Below, one piece after another: positions 6,016-13,295 of a stretch of DNA of 27,195 nt. A model generated the notes under the pieces. That model made no database searches and was not told the origin of the DNA. It saw only the letters and a list, made by a program, of their open reading frames with translations. The stretch's first letter is position 1; each line of letters opens with the position of its first letter. Both the position numbers and the translations under genes were made by a program. Source of the DNA: a virus. The stretch lies in the IMG/VR virus record IMGVR_UViG_3300037843_000157, positions 1-27,195 of that record. One strand, given 5' to 3'.

Positions 6016-6507
6016 GGGCGGAAGTCCCTACAGCGTCAGAAGTGCAAAAGTCAGGCCGTTCAAGTGCGCTCATCCTGTATGCGCGGCCTACTCTGCGGAT
6101 GAAGTCACCATGACAGAGCACAGCCAGGCGCAAAGAAGGCGCAAAGTGTCGATTTTTCGAGAAATTGGGTCATTCTCAAGCAACCTGGCGATTCCACTAT
6201 TGCATAAATAGGCCAAAGAGTGCAAGAATAAACTTGCGGGGTTGATCCTAACCTCGTTGGTTCCGTTCTCGCGCCTGGCAGTGTGTAGAATTGGGATCAT
6301 CCCCGCACCCTCCGTCAAAACTTATGCACCGAACGAGGATTAAAGGAGTTGCAGTGTCTCTGTGTCTGCGTCCTGCGATGCGCGGGTCAAAGGCCCTTAG
6401 CATCCTCGTCTTCACGTCGTTGGTTTCCCCGGTGCAATTCGCGGACGGAATTGACTCCCTCTCGTTTAAGGCTGTCGCTGGATCTGCCTGAGCCTCCGCG
6501 AACTTGT
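5771..6507. other. 737-base stretch without a well-supported gene
   Basis: Between the Lar-like and receiver-like genes no frame on either strand carries a recognisable domain. Three weak candidates exist. One is the TTG frame listed at 5764-6015. The second is a minus-strand 70-codon frame at 6088-6300 with a good GGAGG before its ATG (MIPILHTARRENGTNEVRIN). The third is a plus-strand GTG frame at 6354-6491 preceded by AAAGGAG. A TAGAAT hexamer at 6286-6291 on the plus strand could be a -10 element, without a good -35. The stretch may be leader/regulatory DNA or decayed genes. Confidence 0.5.
6088..6300 (-). CDS. Doubtful 70-residue ORF
   Basis: The only argument for coding is the strong GGAGG eight bases upstream of the ATG at 6298-6300. 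The peptide (MIPILHTARRENGTNEVRIN, then a moderately hydrophobic middle and SVMVTSSAE at the end) resembles no family I know, and no gene is coupled to it. Confidence 0.22.
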   Translation of the reverse strand: MIPILHTARRENGTNEVRINPASLFLHSLAYLCNSGIARLLENDPISRKIDTLRLLCAWLCSVMVTSSAE

Positions 6508-6981
6508 TCAAATTCCTACCGCCCGTTTGCCAAACATAGCCTCGTAATCCTCATCCACGTAGCGCGCCACAAGCGCCCCGCCCACGACCGCGACCGGGGG
6601 CAGCGGCGGCTTTGGCCCGCGCTTGCGCTGCGCGTGCACTGCCAGCGTATTGAGCAGCTCCGCCATCGTTGGCTTTGACAGCACTGCGTCGGCGCCTATG
6701 TCATTTGCGCTCGCGTCATCCCTGACCACGATGGTGTGAATCTCGCGGTTCATCCTTCTGGCCGTTTGCAGGAGCGCGCCCTCGCCGGCGAAAGGAGCGA
6801 AGATCAGCACGACGGCGGGCAAGTCCAGAATCAGTGAAAGCGCCTGCGTGAGCGTGTCTGCCTTAGTCACGCCGTAGAATGGCCCATTGCAGGACACTCG
6901 CGCCTTGGACAGCGTGTAGGCCATCACGCCCAGGCGGTCCTCGTCGGAGCAGCAAAGCAGGATGCGGCGTGCGGGTTTCAT
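6508..6981 (-). CDS. Degenerate response-regulator receiver (pseudo-receiver) protein
   Basis: This 157-residue protein has the alternating strand-helix order of a receiver domain. RRILLCCSDEDRLG (acidic cluster 13-15) is strand 1, LPAVVLIFAPFAGEG is strand 3, IHTIVVRDD is strand 4 and ADAVLSKPTMAELL is strand 5 with the conserved lysine at 103. The aspartate normally phosphorylated at the end of strand 3 is missing: the sequence there is VVLIFAPF. It is therefore probably not phosphorylated. The C-terminal part (QRKRGPKPPLPPVAVVGGAL) is basic and proline-rich. GGAGAG precedes the ATG. It follows the XRE regulator by 15 bases, so it may take part in phage control. No output DNA-binding domain is evident. 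Confidence 0.7.
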   Translation of the reverse strand: MKPARRILLCCSDEDRLGVMAYTLSKARVSCNGPFYGVTKADTLTQALSLILDLPAVVLIFAPFAGEGALLQTARRMNREIHTIVVRDDASANDIGADAVLSKPTMAELLNTLAVHAQRKRGPKPPLPPVAVVGGALVARYVDEDYEAMFGKRAVGI

Positions 6982-6996
6982 GGCAGGCTCTCCGTG

Positions 6997-7173
6997 TCAC
7001 TTACTTTTACCGATAAGCCATAACAGGATTACCGCTAAGGTTCCAGAATCGCAGGCTTTACCCTGCTCAATACGGAAGAATGTTGCCGAAGAGATGCCAA
7101 GTTCCTTCGCGACATCCCGCACGGTTCTTTCTTCCATAGTCCGCCATTTGCGAAGAACAGTGCCGAGTCTCAT
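6997..7173 (-). CDS. XRE-family helix-turn-helix regulator
   Basis: This 58-residue protein consists almost only of a Cro/cI-type helix-turn-helix. MRLGTVLRKWRTMEERTVRD is followed by VAKELGISSATFFRIEQGKA, in which the second helix and S-S-A-T-F-F-R-I-E-x-G recognition helix are clear. I chose the ATG at 7171-7173, which has AAGGA about ten bases upstream; a GTG six codons earlier is possible. The gene is first in the leftward unit and sits beside the divergent control region (7174-7362). It is therefore the natural candidate to repress or time the two early operons. Confidence 0.88.
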   Translation of the reverse strand: MRLGTVLRKWRTMEERTVRDVAKELGISSATFFRIEQGKACDSGTLAVILLWLIGKSK

Positions 7174-7212
7174 AGAGAAACATCCTTGCACAAGCGGAAT
7201 GAAAAGTAAAGG

Positions 7213-7241
7213 AAAATAATTTTGTCTTACCTACTTGACAG
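7213..7241 (-). promoter_or_regulatory. Candidate leftward promoter for the XRE gene
   Basis: Reading the minus strand, CTGTCA (7241-7236) and TATTTT (7218-7213) are separated by 17 bases, each matching four of six sigma-70 consensus bases. Initiation would fall about 30 bases before the XRE start. It overlaps the rightward -35 on the other strand, so the two promoters would compete. Confidence 0.4.
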
Positions 7242-7264
7242 GAATCCTCGCTTGGCCTTACTGT
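7235..7264 (+). promoter_or_regulatory. Candidate rightward early promoter
   Basis: A perfect TTGACA lies at 7235-7240 with TACTGT 18 bases downstream (7259-7264; three of six consensus matches). It faces the early plus-strand operon that begins at 7363. The -10 is weak, so activation or an alternative sigma factor is possible. Confidence 0.4.
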
Positions 7265-7281
7265 GTAAAAGTCACAGGGGC

Positions 7282-7317
7282 CGCAGCCGGGTTCGTGGCA
7301 GTCGGGCGGCCCGAGCG
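7282..7317 (+). repeat. 36-base exact direct repeat, noncoding copy
   Basis: It is identical to 8036-8071, which lies inside the 3' end of the next-but-one gene. The copy here follows the candidate promoter and precedes the first early gene. In the same frame it would encode AAGFVAVGRPER and then stop, as if a gene tail were left in the leader. It contains a perfect inverted repeat, TCGGGC/GCCCGA, around one base (7302-7314). Confidence 0.9.
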
Positions 7318-7362
7318 GTAAGGCTGATCTAAATCCCAGCATGTACGAAAAGATCAATCCGA

Positions 7363-7584
7363 ATGAATTACGATGACTGGAAACTCGAAACTCCTGAAGA
7401 GGAAGAATATCGCCTCTCCAACCGCCTTCGCCGGAAGAAATCTCGCGCCGAATGGATGGAAGAGCACGCTGATTACCTCCTCGAAGAGCGCCGCGAAGCC
7501 GAAAGCGATCACGACCGCGACTGGTATCAAGAGCATGATCCGCAATCGCTGGTCGATTCGGATAATGAGCACAATCGGCCTTAA
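7363..7584 (+). CDS. Highly charged hypothetical protein, first early gene
   Basis: A 73-residue, very charged and probably helical protein (MNYDDWKLETPEEEEYRLSN, then RLRRKKSRAEWMEEHADYLL and an acidic DSDNEHNRP end). No domain is recognised. A second open frame shifted by one base covers the same DNA. I prefer this one for its phage-like charged composition and earlier start. The ribosome site is weak. It is the first gene after the control region. Confidence 0.6.
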   Translation: MNYDDWKLETPEEEEYRLSNRLRRKKSRAEWMEEHADYLLEERREAESDHDRDWYQEHDPQSLVDSDNEHNRP

Positions 7585-7646
7585 CCTTCGCCGCGCCTGA
7601 TCCCCTGATGAGTGGCGCGCGAAGTCAAGTTTTGGGAGAGGGAACC

Positions 7647-8093
7647 ATGAATAAGCCTTTTGTAATCAGAGCAACACGCGGAGACTCTTCGCTTGTTTAT
7701 TGGACAGGGAAGGAATACTCGCCTTTTTCAACAAACAAGCATAATGCTTTCCGGTGCGATTCGTTTGACTTCGCGCAAGTCACGATCTCGCTACTGCAAC
7801 TGGATCGCCGTGACTGGCTTTTCTCTGTTCTTCCCTTCGACCAGGAGCATATCGATCTAACCGCCGAGCAATGGGGCGACATCGTAGCTTTCATGCGCAA
7901 AATTGGACCAGAGGCCGTCTTCCACGCAATGCGTGGAGAATACTATGACGCATTTAATGGCTGGAAACACGTTGGCACGACGAAGCCTAAGGAATACACC
8001 CTGGAAGACCTTCACGCTGATATGCCGATGTTTCGCGCAGCCGGGTTCGTGGCAGTCGGGCGGCCCGAGCGCAAATGGAGACGCAAATCTTAA
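7647..8093 (+). CDS. Hypothetical early protein, 148 residues
   Basis: The ATG at 7647 follows GAGGG at good spacing, so I reject the longer in-frame start. The protein begins MNKPFVIRATRGDSSLVYWT, has a conserved-looking SFDFAQVTISLLQLDRRDWL segment, and ends FRAAGFVAVGRPERKWRRKS. No family is recognised. Its final segment (AAGFVAVGRPER) is encoded by the 36-base sequence duplicated in the leader at 7282-7317. Confidence 0.75.
   Translation: MNKPFVIRATRGDSSLVYWTGKEYSPFSTNKHNAFRCDSFDFAQVTISLLQLDRRDWLFSVLPFDQEHIDLTAEQWGDIVAFMRKIGPEAVFHAMRGEYYDAFNGWKHVGTTKPKEYTLEDLHADMPMFRAAGFVAVGRPERKWRRKS
8036..8071 (+). repeat. 36-base exact direct repeat, coding copy
   Basis: It is identical to 7282-7317 and lies 754 bases downstream in the same direction, within the last 20 codons of the gene at 7647-8093. 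Recombination between the copies would delete the first early gene and most of the second. Confidence 0.9.
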
Positions 8094-8104
8094 GGAGACA
8101 AAGC

Positions 8105-8350
8105 ATGTATACCATCGAAAAGGACGTGCCGCTACCAAGAAGCCAAGGGAACACGCCTAGCGGATCAACCATAGAGCGCCGCGAGACAATGCAGGCACTG
8201 GAGGTCATGGAGTCGTTTGTGATACCGCTTATGGGGCGGGGAGTCGGAACCTTGGTGGCATATACAAGTGCGGATGCCAAGAGATTTCTGCCGAAACGGT
8301 TCAAAACGGCACGCGTCGCCGACGGTGTACGCGTGTGGAGAATCGAGTAA
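8105..8350 (+). CDS. Small phage protein with GVRVWRI end
   Basis: This 81-residue protein begins MYTIEKDVPLPRSQGNTPSG. It contains METMQALEVM-like helical and hydrophobic segments (MESFVIPLMGRGVGTLVAYT) and ends KRFKTARVADGVRVWRIE. The closing [KR]F-x-[TS]-R-x-x-x-G-V-R-V-W-R-I is common in short phage proteins whose function is unknown. AAGGAG twelve bases before the ATG sets the start eleven bases after the previous gene. I give no function. Confidence 0.75.
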   Translation: MYTIEKDVPLPRSQGNTPSGSTIERRETMQALEVMESFVIPLMGRGVGTLVAYTSADAKRFLPKRFKTARVADGVRVWRIE

Positions 8351-8355
8351 GGGAC

Positions 8356-8547
8356 ATGAGCAGCGATTACAAGTACGCCACGCAGATAAGGGCAGAGGAG
8401 CTAGCTGAAGAAGAGTTCGGCGCCGACTTCTACTCCCTGCCGGCGGCAACGCAGGACAAGCTCTTTAGCCGCGCGGAAGCAAGCTATTGGGACGACCTGT
8501 TTGACGCCGCCGACAATGCGCGTAAGGCTGCAAGGGAGCGCGAATGA
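8356..8547 (+). CDS. Small acidic hypothetical protein
   Basis: A 63-residue helical, acidic protein (MSSDYKYATQIRAEELAEEE, then FSRAEASYWDDLFDAADNAR). The start at 8356 follows AAGGG closely, five bases after the preceding stop. The end overlaps the next gene in an ATGA. No family recognised. Confidence 0.7.
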   Translation: MSSDYKYATQIRAEELAEEEFGADFYSLPAATQDKLFSRAEASYWDDLFDAADNARKAARERE

Positions 8548-8737
8548 CCCGCCGTCACGAGCACCTGCCGATGCGCTCGCTGTACTGGTGCCAGGACTGC
8601 GACGAGTGCGGCACGAACCCGCGCACATGCTGTTGCTGCGGCTCCGTATCGTTGCTGGGACTGGCCGCGATCCTGAACCGCCCCCAGCAGGGCGAGATTG
8701 AACGGATGATCGAAGCATACGAGAGGATGGAGAAACG

Positions 8738-8741
<4 letters not shown>
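8544..8741 (+). CDS. Cys-rich small protein (zinc-knuckle-like)
   Basis: This 65-residue protein has a tight cysteine cluster, YWCQDCDECGTNPRTCCCCGS at about residues 14-34, which could bind one or two zinc ions. A hydrophobic/helical tail follows (LLGLAAILNRPQQGEIERMI). It is joined to both neighbours by ATGA overlaps, so it is part of a tightly coupled run of early genes. The function is unknown; small zinc-ribbon proteins of phages are often regulators or inhibitors. Confidence 0.7.
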
Positions 8742-9357
<616 letters not shown>

Positions 9358-9361
<4 letters not shown>

Positions 9362-9534
9362 CCGACCCCGACGTTGACTGGCGCGAACTGTGTGAGCGTA
9401 ACGACTACTACCCGCTGGCGAACATGGTTGAGCGCGACTGGCTGGCGGACAGCTTGGATATAGCCGCGCGGGTGTTCGTGGTGCTGATCTGCGCGCTCGC
9501 GGCAATCGAGGTAGCAGCACACATTTTCAGGTGA
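9358..9534 (+). CDS. Small protein with C-terminal membrane helix
   Basis: A 58-residue protein beginning MTDPDVDWRELCERNDYYPL and ending in one hydrophobic helix (AARVFVVLICALAAIEVAAH). This looks like a tail-anchored inner-membrane protein with its acidic part in the cytoplasm. Its start overlaps the stop of the alanine-repeat gene (ATGA), supporting this start over an earlier ATG. Function unknown. Confidence 0.68.
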
Positions 9535-9544
9535 AGGAAGAAGC

Positions 9545-9787
9545 ATGAAACTCTACATCGTAGTGAAGCAGCTTGGCGACTATCCATGGACCGCCGCTGA
9601 AGTGTTTACTGAGCGGCGGTTGGCGGAGAATTACATCGAGTGTAAGGAATCCCTCGATTATCAGCCGAAGTGGAGTTATCGGATCGTGGCGGGTGAAATT
9701 GAAACAGTGCGCGAACTGCCTTCTGCCGCCGACCTAGACGCCGTAGCCGCCGAGCAAGAGGCGTGCGCTAAGACGGGAAGCGAGTGA
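9545..9787 (+). CDS. Hypothetical early protein, 80 residues
   Basis: This 80-residue protein begins MKLYIVVKQLGDYPWTAAEV and contains FTERRLAENYIECKESLDYQ and YRIVAGEIETVREL. The pattern suggests a small mixed alpha/beta fold. AAGGAAGAAG lies just before the ATG. Its stop shares a base with the next possible start. No family recognised. Confidence 0.72.
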   Translation: MKLYIVVKQLGDYPWTAAEVFTERRLAENYIECKESLDYQPKWSYRIVAGEIETVRELPSAADLDAVAAEQEACAKTGSE

Positions 9788-10029
9788 TGGGCCTCGGCTG
9801 GGGTGGATCACATGACGGCTTTGGATTCTCCGACCCGGATTATCCCGAGCCGGAGCGCGAATACGAGCCGGAGTACGACCCCGGGCAGAACAGATTTGGG
9901 GAGATGGAGGAGCACCATGAGCGAGCAACTGGCATTAGTGGAAACGCAGGAAGTCAAGCCGCAGTTGAGCGGTCTGGAGTTGATGAACGTCGCCTTGCAG
10001 CAGGCCATCGCGCAGGGCAACGCGGTTGA
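9787..10029 (+). CDS. Possible acidic protein overlapping the Erf gene
   Basis: This frame starts at the ATG overlapping the previous stop (TGATG) and runs 80 codons. Its first 45 residues (MGLGWGGSHDGFGFSDPDYP, then EPEREYEPEYDPGQNRFGEM) fill the gap before Erf. The remainder overlaps Erf out of frame by 113 bases. The N-terminal half looks designed rather than random. The long overlap makes the C-terminal half doubtful, unless a frameshift or true overlapping gene is present. Confidence 0.42.
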   Translation: MGLGWGGSHDGFGFSDPDYPEPEREYEPEYDPGQNRFGEMEEHHERATGISGNAGSQAAVERSGVDERRLAAGHRAGQRG

Positions 10030-10678
10030 GGTCGTGCGTGAACTGGTGCGGGCGCGGGCAGAGGCGCAAGAATACCACGACCGCGAGATGTTCAATGCGG
10101 CCCTCCAGCGCATCCAGTCTAAGCTGAAGCCCATCGCCAAGACTGGGAAGAACCCGGAAACAAACAGCAAGTTCGCTACGGCTGGAGCCATCGACCGCGC
10201 CATCGAATCGCATCTCCGCGAGGAGCGCATGACGCTCTCCTTTGAGCCGGAACCGCACCCGCAGCCCGACATGGTGCGAATCGTGGGCGTTCTGAGCCTG
10301 GGCGCCTACGGACGCCGCTATCCGCTGGACATTCCCGCCGACGGCAAAGGGCCGAAGGGCGGCGGGGTCATGTCACGAACCCACGCGACGGGCAGCGCCA
10401 TTACCTATGGCAAGCGGTATCTCAAAAACATGATCTTCAATCTGAGCTTTGAGGAAAGGGACGACGACGGGAACAAGGCCGCCGGCAAAGGATTGCCGGA
10501 TGCGGAATACACGCAGCACGAAGATAACATCAAGAACGCAGCCAACGATGAGGAGTTGAGGCGCGTCTACAAGCTAGCCCAAGATGCAGCGTGGGCGGCG
10601 AACGATAAGGCGTCCGCCGACTCATTCTCGACGGCCAAGAACGCGCGTTACCGCGATCTGCACAGGGGGGCGCGATGA
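9917..10678 (+). CDS. erf: Erf-family single-strand annealing protein
   Basis: This 253-residue protein belongs to the Erf recombinase family, which anneals complementary single strands in phage homologous recombination. Diagnostic parts are LQRIQSKLKPIAKTGKNPET (about 64-83), SKFATAGAIDRAIESHLREE and RTHATGSAITYGKRY (about 154-168). DDDGN at 182-186 completes the family pattern H-x-x-G/T...G-S-A-x-T-Y-x-x-R-Y...D-D-D-G-N. GGAGGAG precedes the ATG at 9917, so the longer frame is rejected. The stop overlaps the exonuclease start in an ATGA. The pair would work as annealase and exonuclease. Confidence 0.93.
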   Translation: MSEQLALVETQEVKPQLSGLELMNVALQQAIAQGNAVEVVRELVRARAEAQEYHDREMFNAALQRIQSKLKPIAKTGKNPETNSKFATAGAIDRAIESHLREERMTLSFEPEPHPQPDMVRIVGVLSLGAYGRRYPLDIPADGKGPKGGGVMSRTHATGSAITYGKRYLKNMIFNLSFEERDDDGNKAAGKGLPDAEYTQHEDNIKNAANDEELRRVYKLAQDAAWAANDKASADSFSTAKNARYRDLHRGAR

Positions 10679-11391
10679 AAGCACTTTACTGCGAGCAGCG
10701 CACACAGGAATGGTATGAGGCCCGCTGTGGCCGAGTGACCGGCTCTAACATCGGCGCCGTTATGTCGATGCTTAAGAAGGGCGGCCAGACGCGGGAGCGC
10801 TGGGCCTACAAGGTAGACGTGCTGACGGAGCAGCTTACAGGCGAACCAGTCAAGCACTACGTTTCGCCCTACATGCAGAAAGGCATTGACGATGAACCTT
10901 TAGCAATCCGCGAGTATGAGCGGCGCAGCGGGGAGATGGTCATCCCGGTGGGCTTCGTGTTCCACCCTACAATCGAAATGGCCGGATGCTCGCCGGATGG
11001 TCTGATTGGCGATGACCGCATCCTTGAGGCTAAAAATCTTGAGGCCAGCAACCATATTGCCGCGATCCTGCACGGCCAGGTGCCGAGCAAGTATTACGAC
11101 CAGATTCAGTTCGGCCTGCGCTGCACCGAGCGCAAGGGGCCGGGAATCTACCTGCTCAACTGCGAGGAGCAGCCGATGCGGTACCGCCAGTTCGTTATCG
11201 AGGTTCCGCGCGACGAGGCCCGGATAGCCGAGATTGACGATGGCGTGCGCATGTTCCTGGGCGAAGTGGACAGACTCAGAGAATCGCTCGATCAGCGCTG
11301 CCCGTTGCTGCCAGAGGAGCTGGCAGAGGATGTGGGCGAGCTTGGGCTGACTGAGGATGATTTAGCTATCCTCGATCGGGCGCGCCCATGA
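10675..11391 (+). CDS. YqaJ-type lambda-exonuclease-like recombination nuclease
   Basis: This 238-residue PD-(D/E)XK exonuclease is of the YqaJ / lambda Exo family and would generate single-stranded tails for Erf. Visible landmarks are RTQEWYEARCGRVTGSNIG (9-27) and the E74 region GIDDEPLAIREYE. CSPDGLIGDDRILEAKN carries D108 and the E118-x-K120 motif. YYDQIQFGLRC (140-150) carries the conserved Q-x-Q. The start is coupled to Erf by ATGA and the stop to the next small gene by ATGA. Length is normal. Confidence 0.93.
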   Translation: MKALYCEQRTQEWYEARCGRVTGSNIGAVMSMLKKGGQTRERWAYKVDVLTEQLTGEPVKHYVSPYMQKGIDDEPLAIREYERRSGEMVIPVGFVFHPTIEMAGCSPDGLIGDDRILEAKNLEASNHIAAILHGQVPSKYYDQIQFGLRCTERKGPGIYLLNCEEQPMRYRQFVIEVPRDEARIAEIDDGVRMFLGEVDRLRESLDQRCPLLPEELAEDVGELGLTEDDLAILDRARP

Positions 11392-11555
11392 TCCGCGTGA
11401 TCGTCCATCGGCAAGACGACCCGCCAGTAGTGAGCGCGAATCTGCGGCGCATCATCATGTGGGCGCTCCTGATCGAGCTTGCGCTGCTGGGTGTCGTGTT
11501 GGGCGTGTGGTGGGCGATGGACGAGGCGATCAAGTGGATGAGGGGGATGCAGTGA
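11388..11555 (+). CDS. Small single-span membrane protein
   Basis: A 55-residue protein starting in an ATGA overlap with the exonuclease stop. MIRVIVHRQDDPPVVSANLR is followed by a membrane helix (IIMWALLIELALLGVVLGVW) and a short amphipathic end (AMDEAIKWMRGMQ). No family recognised; its position in the recombination operon is the main support. Confidence 0.68.
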   Translation: MIRVIVHRQDDPPVVSANLRRIIMWALLIELALLGVVLGVWWAMDEAIKWMRGMQ

Positions 11556-11560
11556 GGAAA

Positions 11561-12073
11561 ATGAAAGCTAAAGCGGAATGGGTAGTCGCCGGTGGCAAGA
11601 TTGGCGAGATAGCACATTGCACGCGATGCGGTAGGGGATTATCCCTCGGCGGTTCGCAGCCACTCCCCATCGTGGTTGCAGCGATGGATGCATTTGTAAA
11701 GATGCACTTACATTGCAAAGCGGGGATGTTTCAGGAACCGGAGACGAACACGCCAGATGAATGGCTGAGGGGCCGCGACACCGGAACGTCATCGCTGACT
11801 ATCTTTTCGGTCATGAATAATCAGGTAGTCACAAAGCACTACGATCTTCCGCATGATCCTGATGACTTTGGGCGATGCTACCGGCTGCTCAAGCTGTTCC
11901 CGTCGTGGAAGAATCGATTGAGTGAAGTTGTAAAGCGATTCCCTGAATGGGGTCCGATGGTCCGCGAGTGGGACACAATCACGAAACTCTACGAACAGGA
12001 GCTTCCGACGGGCCTCGCGCCAAGATGTTACGAATTGATGCAGCAACTACGCGCAGAGGCAAAAGCAACTTAG
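11561..12073 (+). CDS. Phage protein with Cys4-like N-terminus and conserved C-terminal domain
   Basis: The start at 11561 follows GAGG closely; a GTG three codons earlier is also possible. The 170-residue product opens MKAKAEWVVAGGKIGEIAHC. It has a CTRC pair and a later HLHC, a probable zinc-binding segment within about residues 20-50. The C-terminal half begins RGRDTGTSSLTIFSVM, continues HDPDDFGRCYRLLKLFPSWK and ends WGPMVREWDTITKLYEQE. The motif set D-T-G-x-S-S, D-x-x-D-F-x-R-C-x-x-L-L, and W...L recurs in many phage proteins without assigned function. I see no catalytic signature. Confidence 0.75.
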   Translation: MKAKAEWVVAGGKIGEIAHCTRCGRGLSLGGSQPLPIVVAAMDAFVKMHLHCKAGMFQEPETNTPDEWLRGRDTGTSSLTIFSVMNNQVVTKHYDLPHDPDDFGRCYRLLKLFPSWKNRLSEVVKRFPEWGPMVREWDTITKLYEQELPTGLAPRCYELMQQLRAEAKAT

Positions 12074-12151
12074 AGGAGCACAGTAGCCGCCGCGATTGCG
12101 CTGTGGCTTCTCTGGAGCATGAAGTAACCGCGCTACTGCGCAGGGGAGGGG

Positions 12152-12223
12152 GTGAGCATAGTGGGCAGCGGATACTACGACCAAGAGGGACGTTATCATG
12201 CACCAGCGATGCGCTCGGTCTAG
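12152..12223 (+). CDS. Possible 23-residue micro-ORF
   Basis: The GTG at 12152 lies immediately after a GGGGAGGGG purine tract. The peptide VSIVGSGYYDQEGRYHAPAM plus RSV looks compositionally plausible. The region 12074-12280 otherwise contains no gene. A short inverted repeat, GGCT/AGCC, follows at about 12223-12235. Spacing of the ribosome site is too tight to be convincing. Confidence 0.28.
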   Translation: MSIVGSGYYDQEGRYHAPAMRSV

Positions 12224-12280
12224 GCTCCGTAAGCCGAGGCACATCACACGGGGCACCGCGCTAGGGCGCAGGAGGGCAGT

Positions 12281-12571
12281 ATGGATGAGTTGACGCAGAA
12301 GCAGAAGAAGAGGGCGATAGACGCTTACTTTGCAATCAAATTGATTGCAGGGAACCCCAATAATGATACGCGCATCTTTGCCGTCTACGCAGCGGGCATG
12401 GCCGACGCGCGGGCCGCACTCGCTGAGCCGCAGGGCGAGCCGGAACCCGCCAAGCAAGACGCGGCGGTGGAAGCTCTTAAGCGCGTTATCAAGCAACAAG
12501 GGCTGCACGGGATACAGGAATGCGAATACGAGATGATCGTCGCCGCCGTTCGCAAGGCAGACGCCAAGTAG
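12281..12571 (+). CDS. Hypothetical early protein, 96 residues
   Basis: MDELTQKQKKRAIDAYFAIK opens this helical, alanine-rich protein. Its middle has a Glu/Pro linker (EPQGEPEPAKQDAAVEALK) and its end is ECEYEMIVAAVRKADAK. GGAGGG is well placed before the ATG. No family is recognised. The linker divides two small helical parts. Confidence 0.7.
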   Translation: MDELTQKQKKRAIDAYFAIKLIAGNPNNDTRIFAVYAAGMADARAALAEPQGEPEPAKQDAAVEALKRVIKQQGLHGIQECEYEMIVAAVRKADAK

Positions 12572-12584
12572 CGGGAGGATGAAG

Positions 12585-12824
12585 ATGGACACACGAAAAT
12601 GGGAAGTGATTGAAGATAGCTACTGGAAAAAGAGTCGTTACATCCAGTATCCAAGCGGCCTGATTATCGGGCATGTGCGCGGAAGCAACTGCGATTCCAG
12701 CCAACCGTGGACAGCCTCTACGGATGGTAGGGATGGTAGGGGCGGCGGGGAGCGCGTCGGTGATTACGTGACCGAGAGACTGGCTAAGAAGGCTGTGGAA
12801 GTGGCCATAGCCAAGCGGAAGTAG
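12585..12824 (+). CDS. Hypothetical early protein, 79 residues
   Basis: MDTRKWEVIEDSYWKKSRYI is followed by QYPSGLIIGHVRGSNCDSSQ, a Gly-rich segment encoded by short GATGGTAGG repeats (12724-12741), and a helical end (TERLAKKAVEVAIAKRK). GGGAGG before the second of two nearby ATGs decides this start. No family recognised. Confidence 0.65.
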   Translation: MDTRKWEVIEDSYWKKSRYIQYPSGLIIGHVRGSNCDSSQPWTASTDGRDGRGGGERVGDYVTERLAKKAVEVAIAKRK

Positions 12825-12865
12825 CAGGAACAGGGGCGCGGCCTGACCGCGAAGGAAGCGAGAAA

Positions 12866-13198
12866 ATGCAAGGACACGAATACATTCCCGGCAATGAGCC
12901 TATTCCGAATGACTTGAAGGATTCGCAAGTGACCGAGGGAGCGCCGATACCGGAACGTTATGCGGATGCCTATGCTCGATTGAAACAGCGCAGAAAGAGC
13001 GGAAGTTTTGTGATTCGCTTAGATTGGAGCGATTCACAAATCATGGAATTTATCGAGGAAATATCTAACCTTGAAAATCAACTGAGACTTTCCGAGGAGC
13101 AGGCTGATTCGTTTTTAACTACCATCGCCAACGATAACGAGCGCATCGCCCGCCTCGAAGCCGAGAACCGCACGCTGCGAGAGCAGGTGGGCGGTTGA
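12866..13198 (+). CDS. Coiled-coil hypothetical protein, last early gene
   Basis: This 110-residue protein begins MQGHEYIPGNEPIPNDLKDS. Its C-terminal 50 residues are a strong coiled-coil candidate (FIEEISNLENQLRLSEEQAD, then NDNERIARLEAENRTLREQV, with leucine/isoleucine at heptad spacing). AAGGAAG precedes the ATG. It ends the rightward operon, 97 bases from the convergent lysis operon end. Function unknown. Confidence 0.72.
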   Translation: MQGHEYIPGNEPIPNDLKDSQVTEGAPIPERYADAYARLKQRRKSGSFVIRLDWSDSQIMEFIEEISNLENQLRLSEEQADSFLTTIANDNERIARLEAENRTLREQVGG

Positions 13199-13217
13199 AC
13201 AGGCCGAACCGTACGGA

Positions 13218-13254
13218 GCCGGAGCATCGCCCCGGCCCCGTGTCGCTCTGACAC
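13218..13254. terminator. Two short hairpins between convergent operons
   Basis: GCCGG/CCGGC (13218-13222 with 13232-13236) and GTGTC/GACAC (13240-13244 with 13250-13254) can each form a five-pair stem. No T-run follows on either strand, so factor-independent termination is doubtful. Position between converging genes is the main argument. Confidence 0.25.
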
Positions 13255-13295
13255 CAGTATGGGCCTATCCGCCACCTCCTCTCTGCCTGAAGCGG

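Noticed and set aside
7021-7357. CRISPR-like or phage-attachment role for the 36-base repeat
   Set aside because: Only two copies 754 bases apart, no spacers, no tRNA and no integrase in the window.
12074-12280. Possible tRNA gene in the 207-base gap
   Set aside because: No T-loop GGTTCGA-type sequence or cloverleaf pairing could be drawn; only short hairpins are seen.
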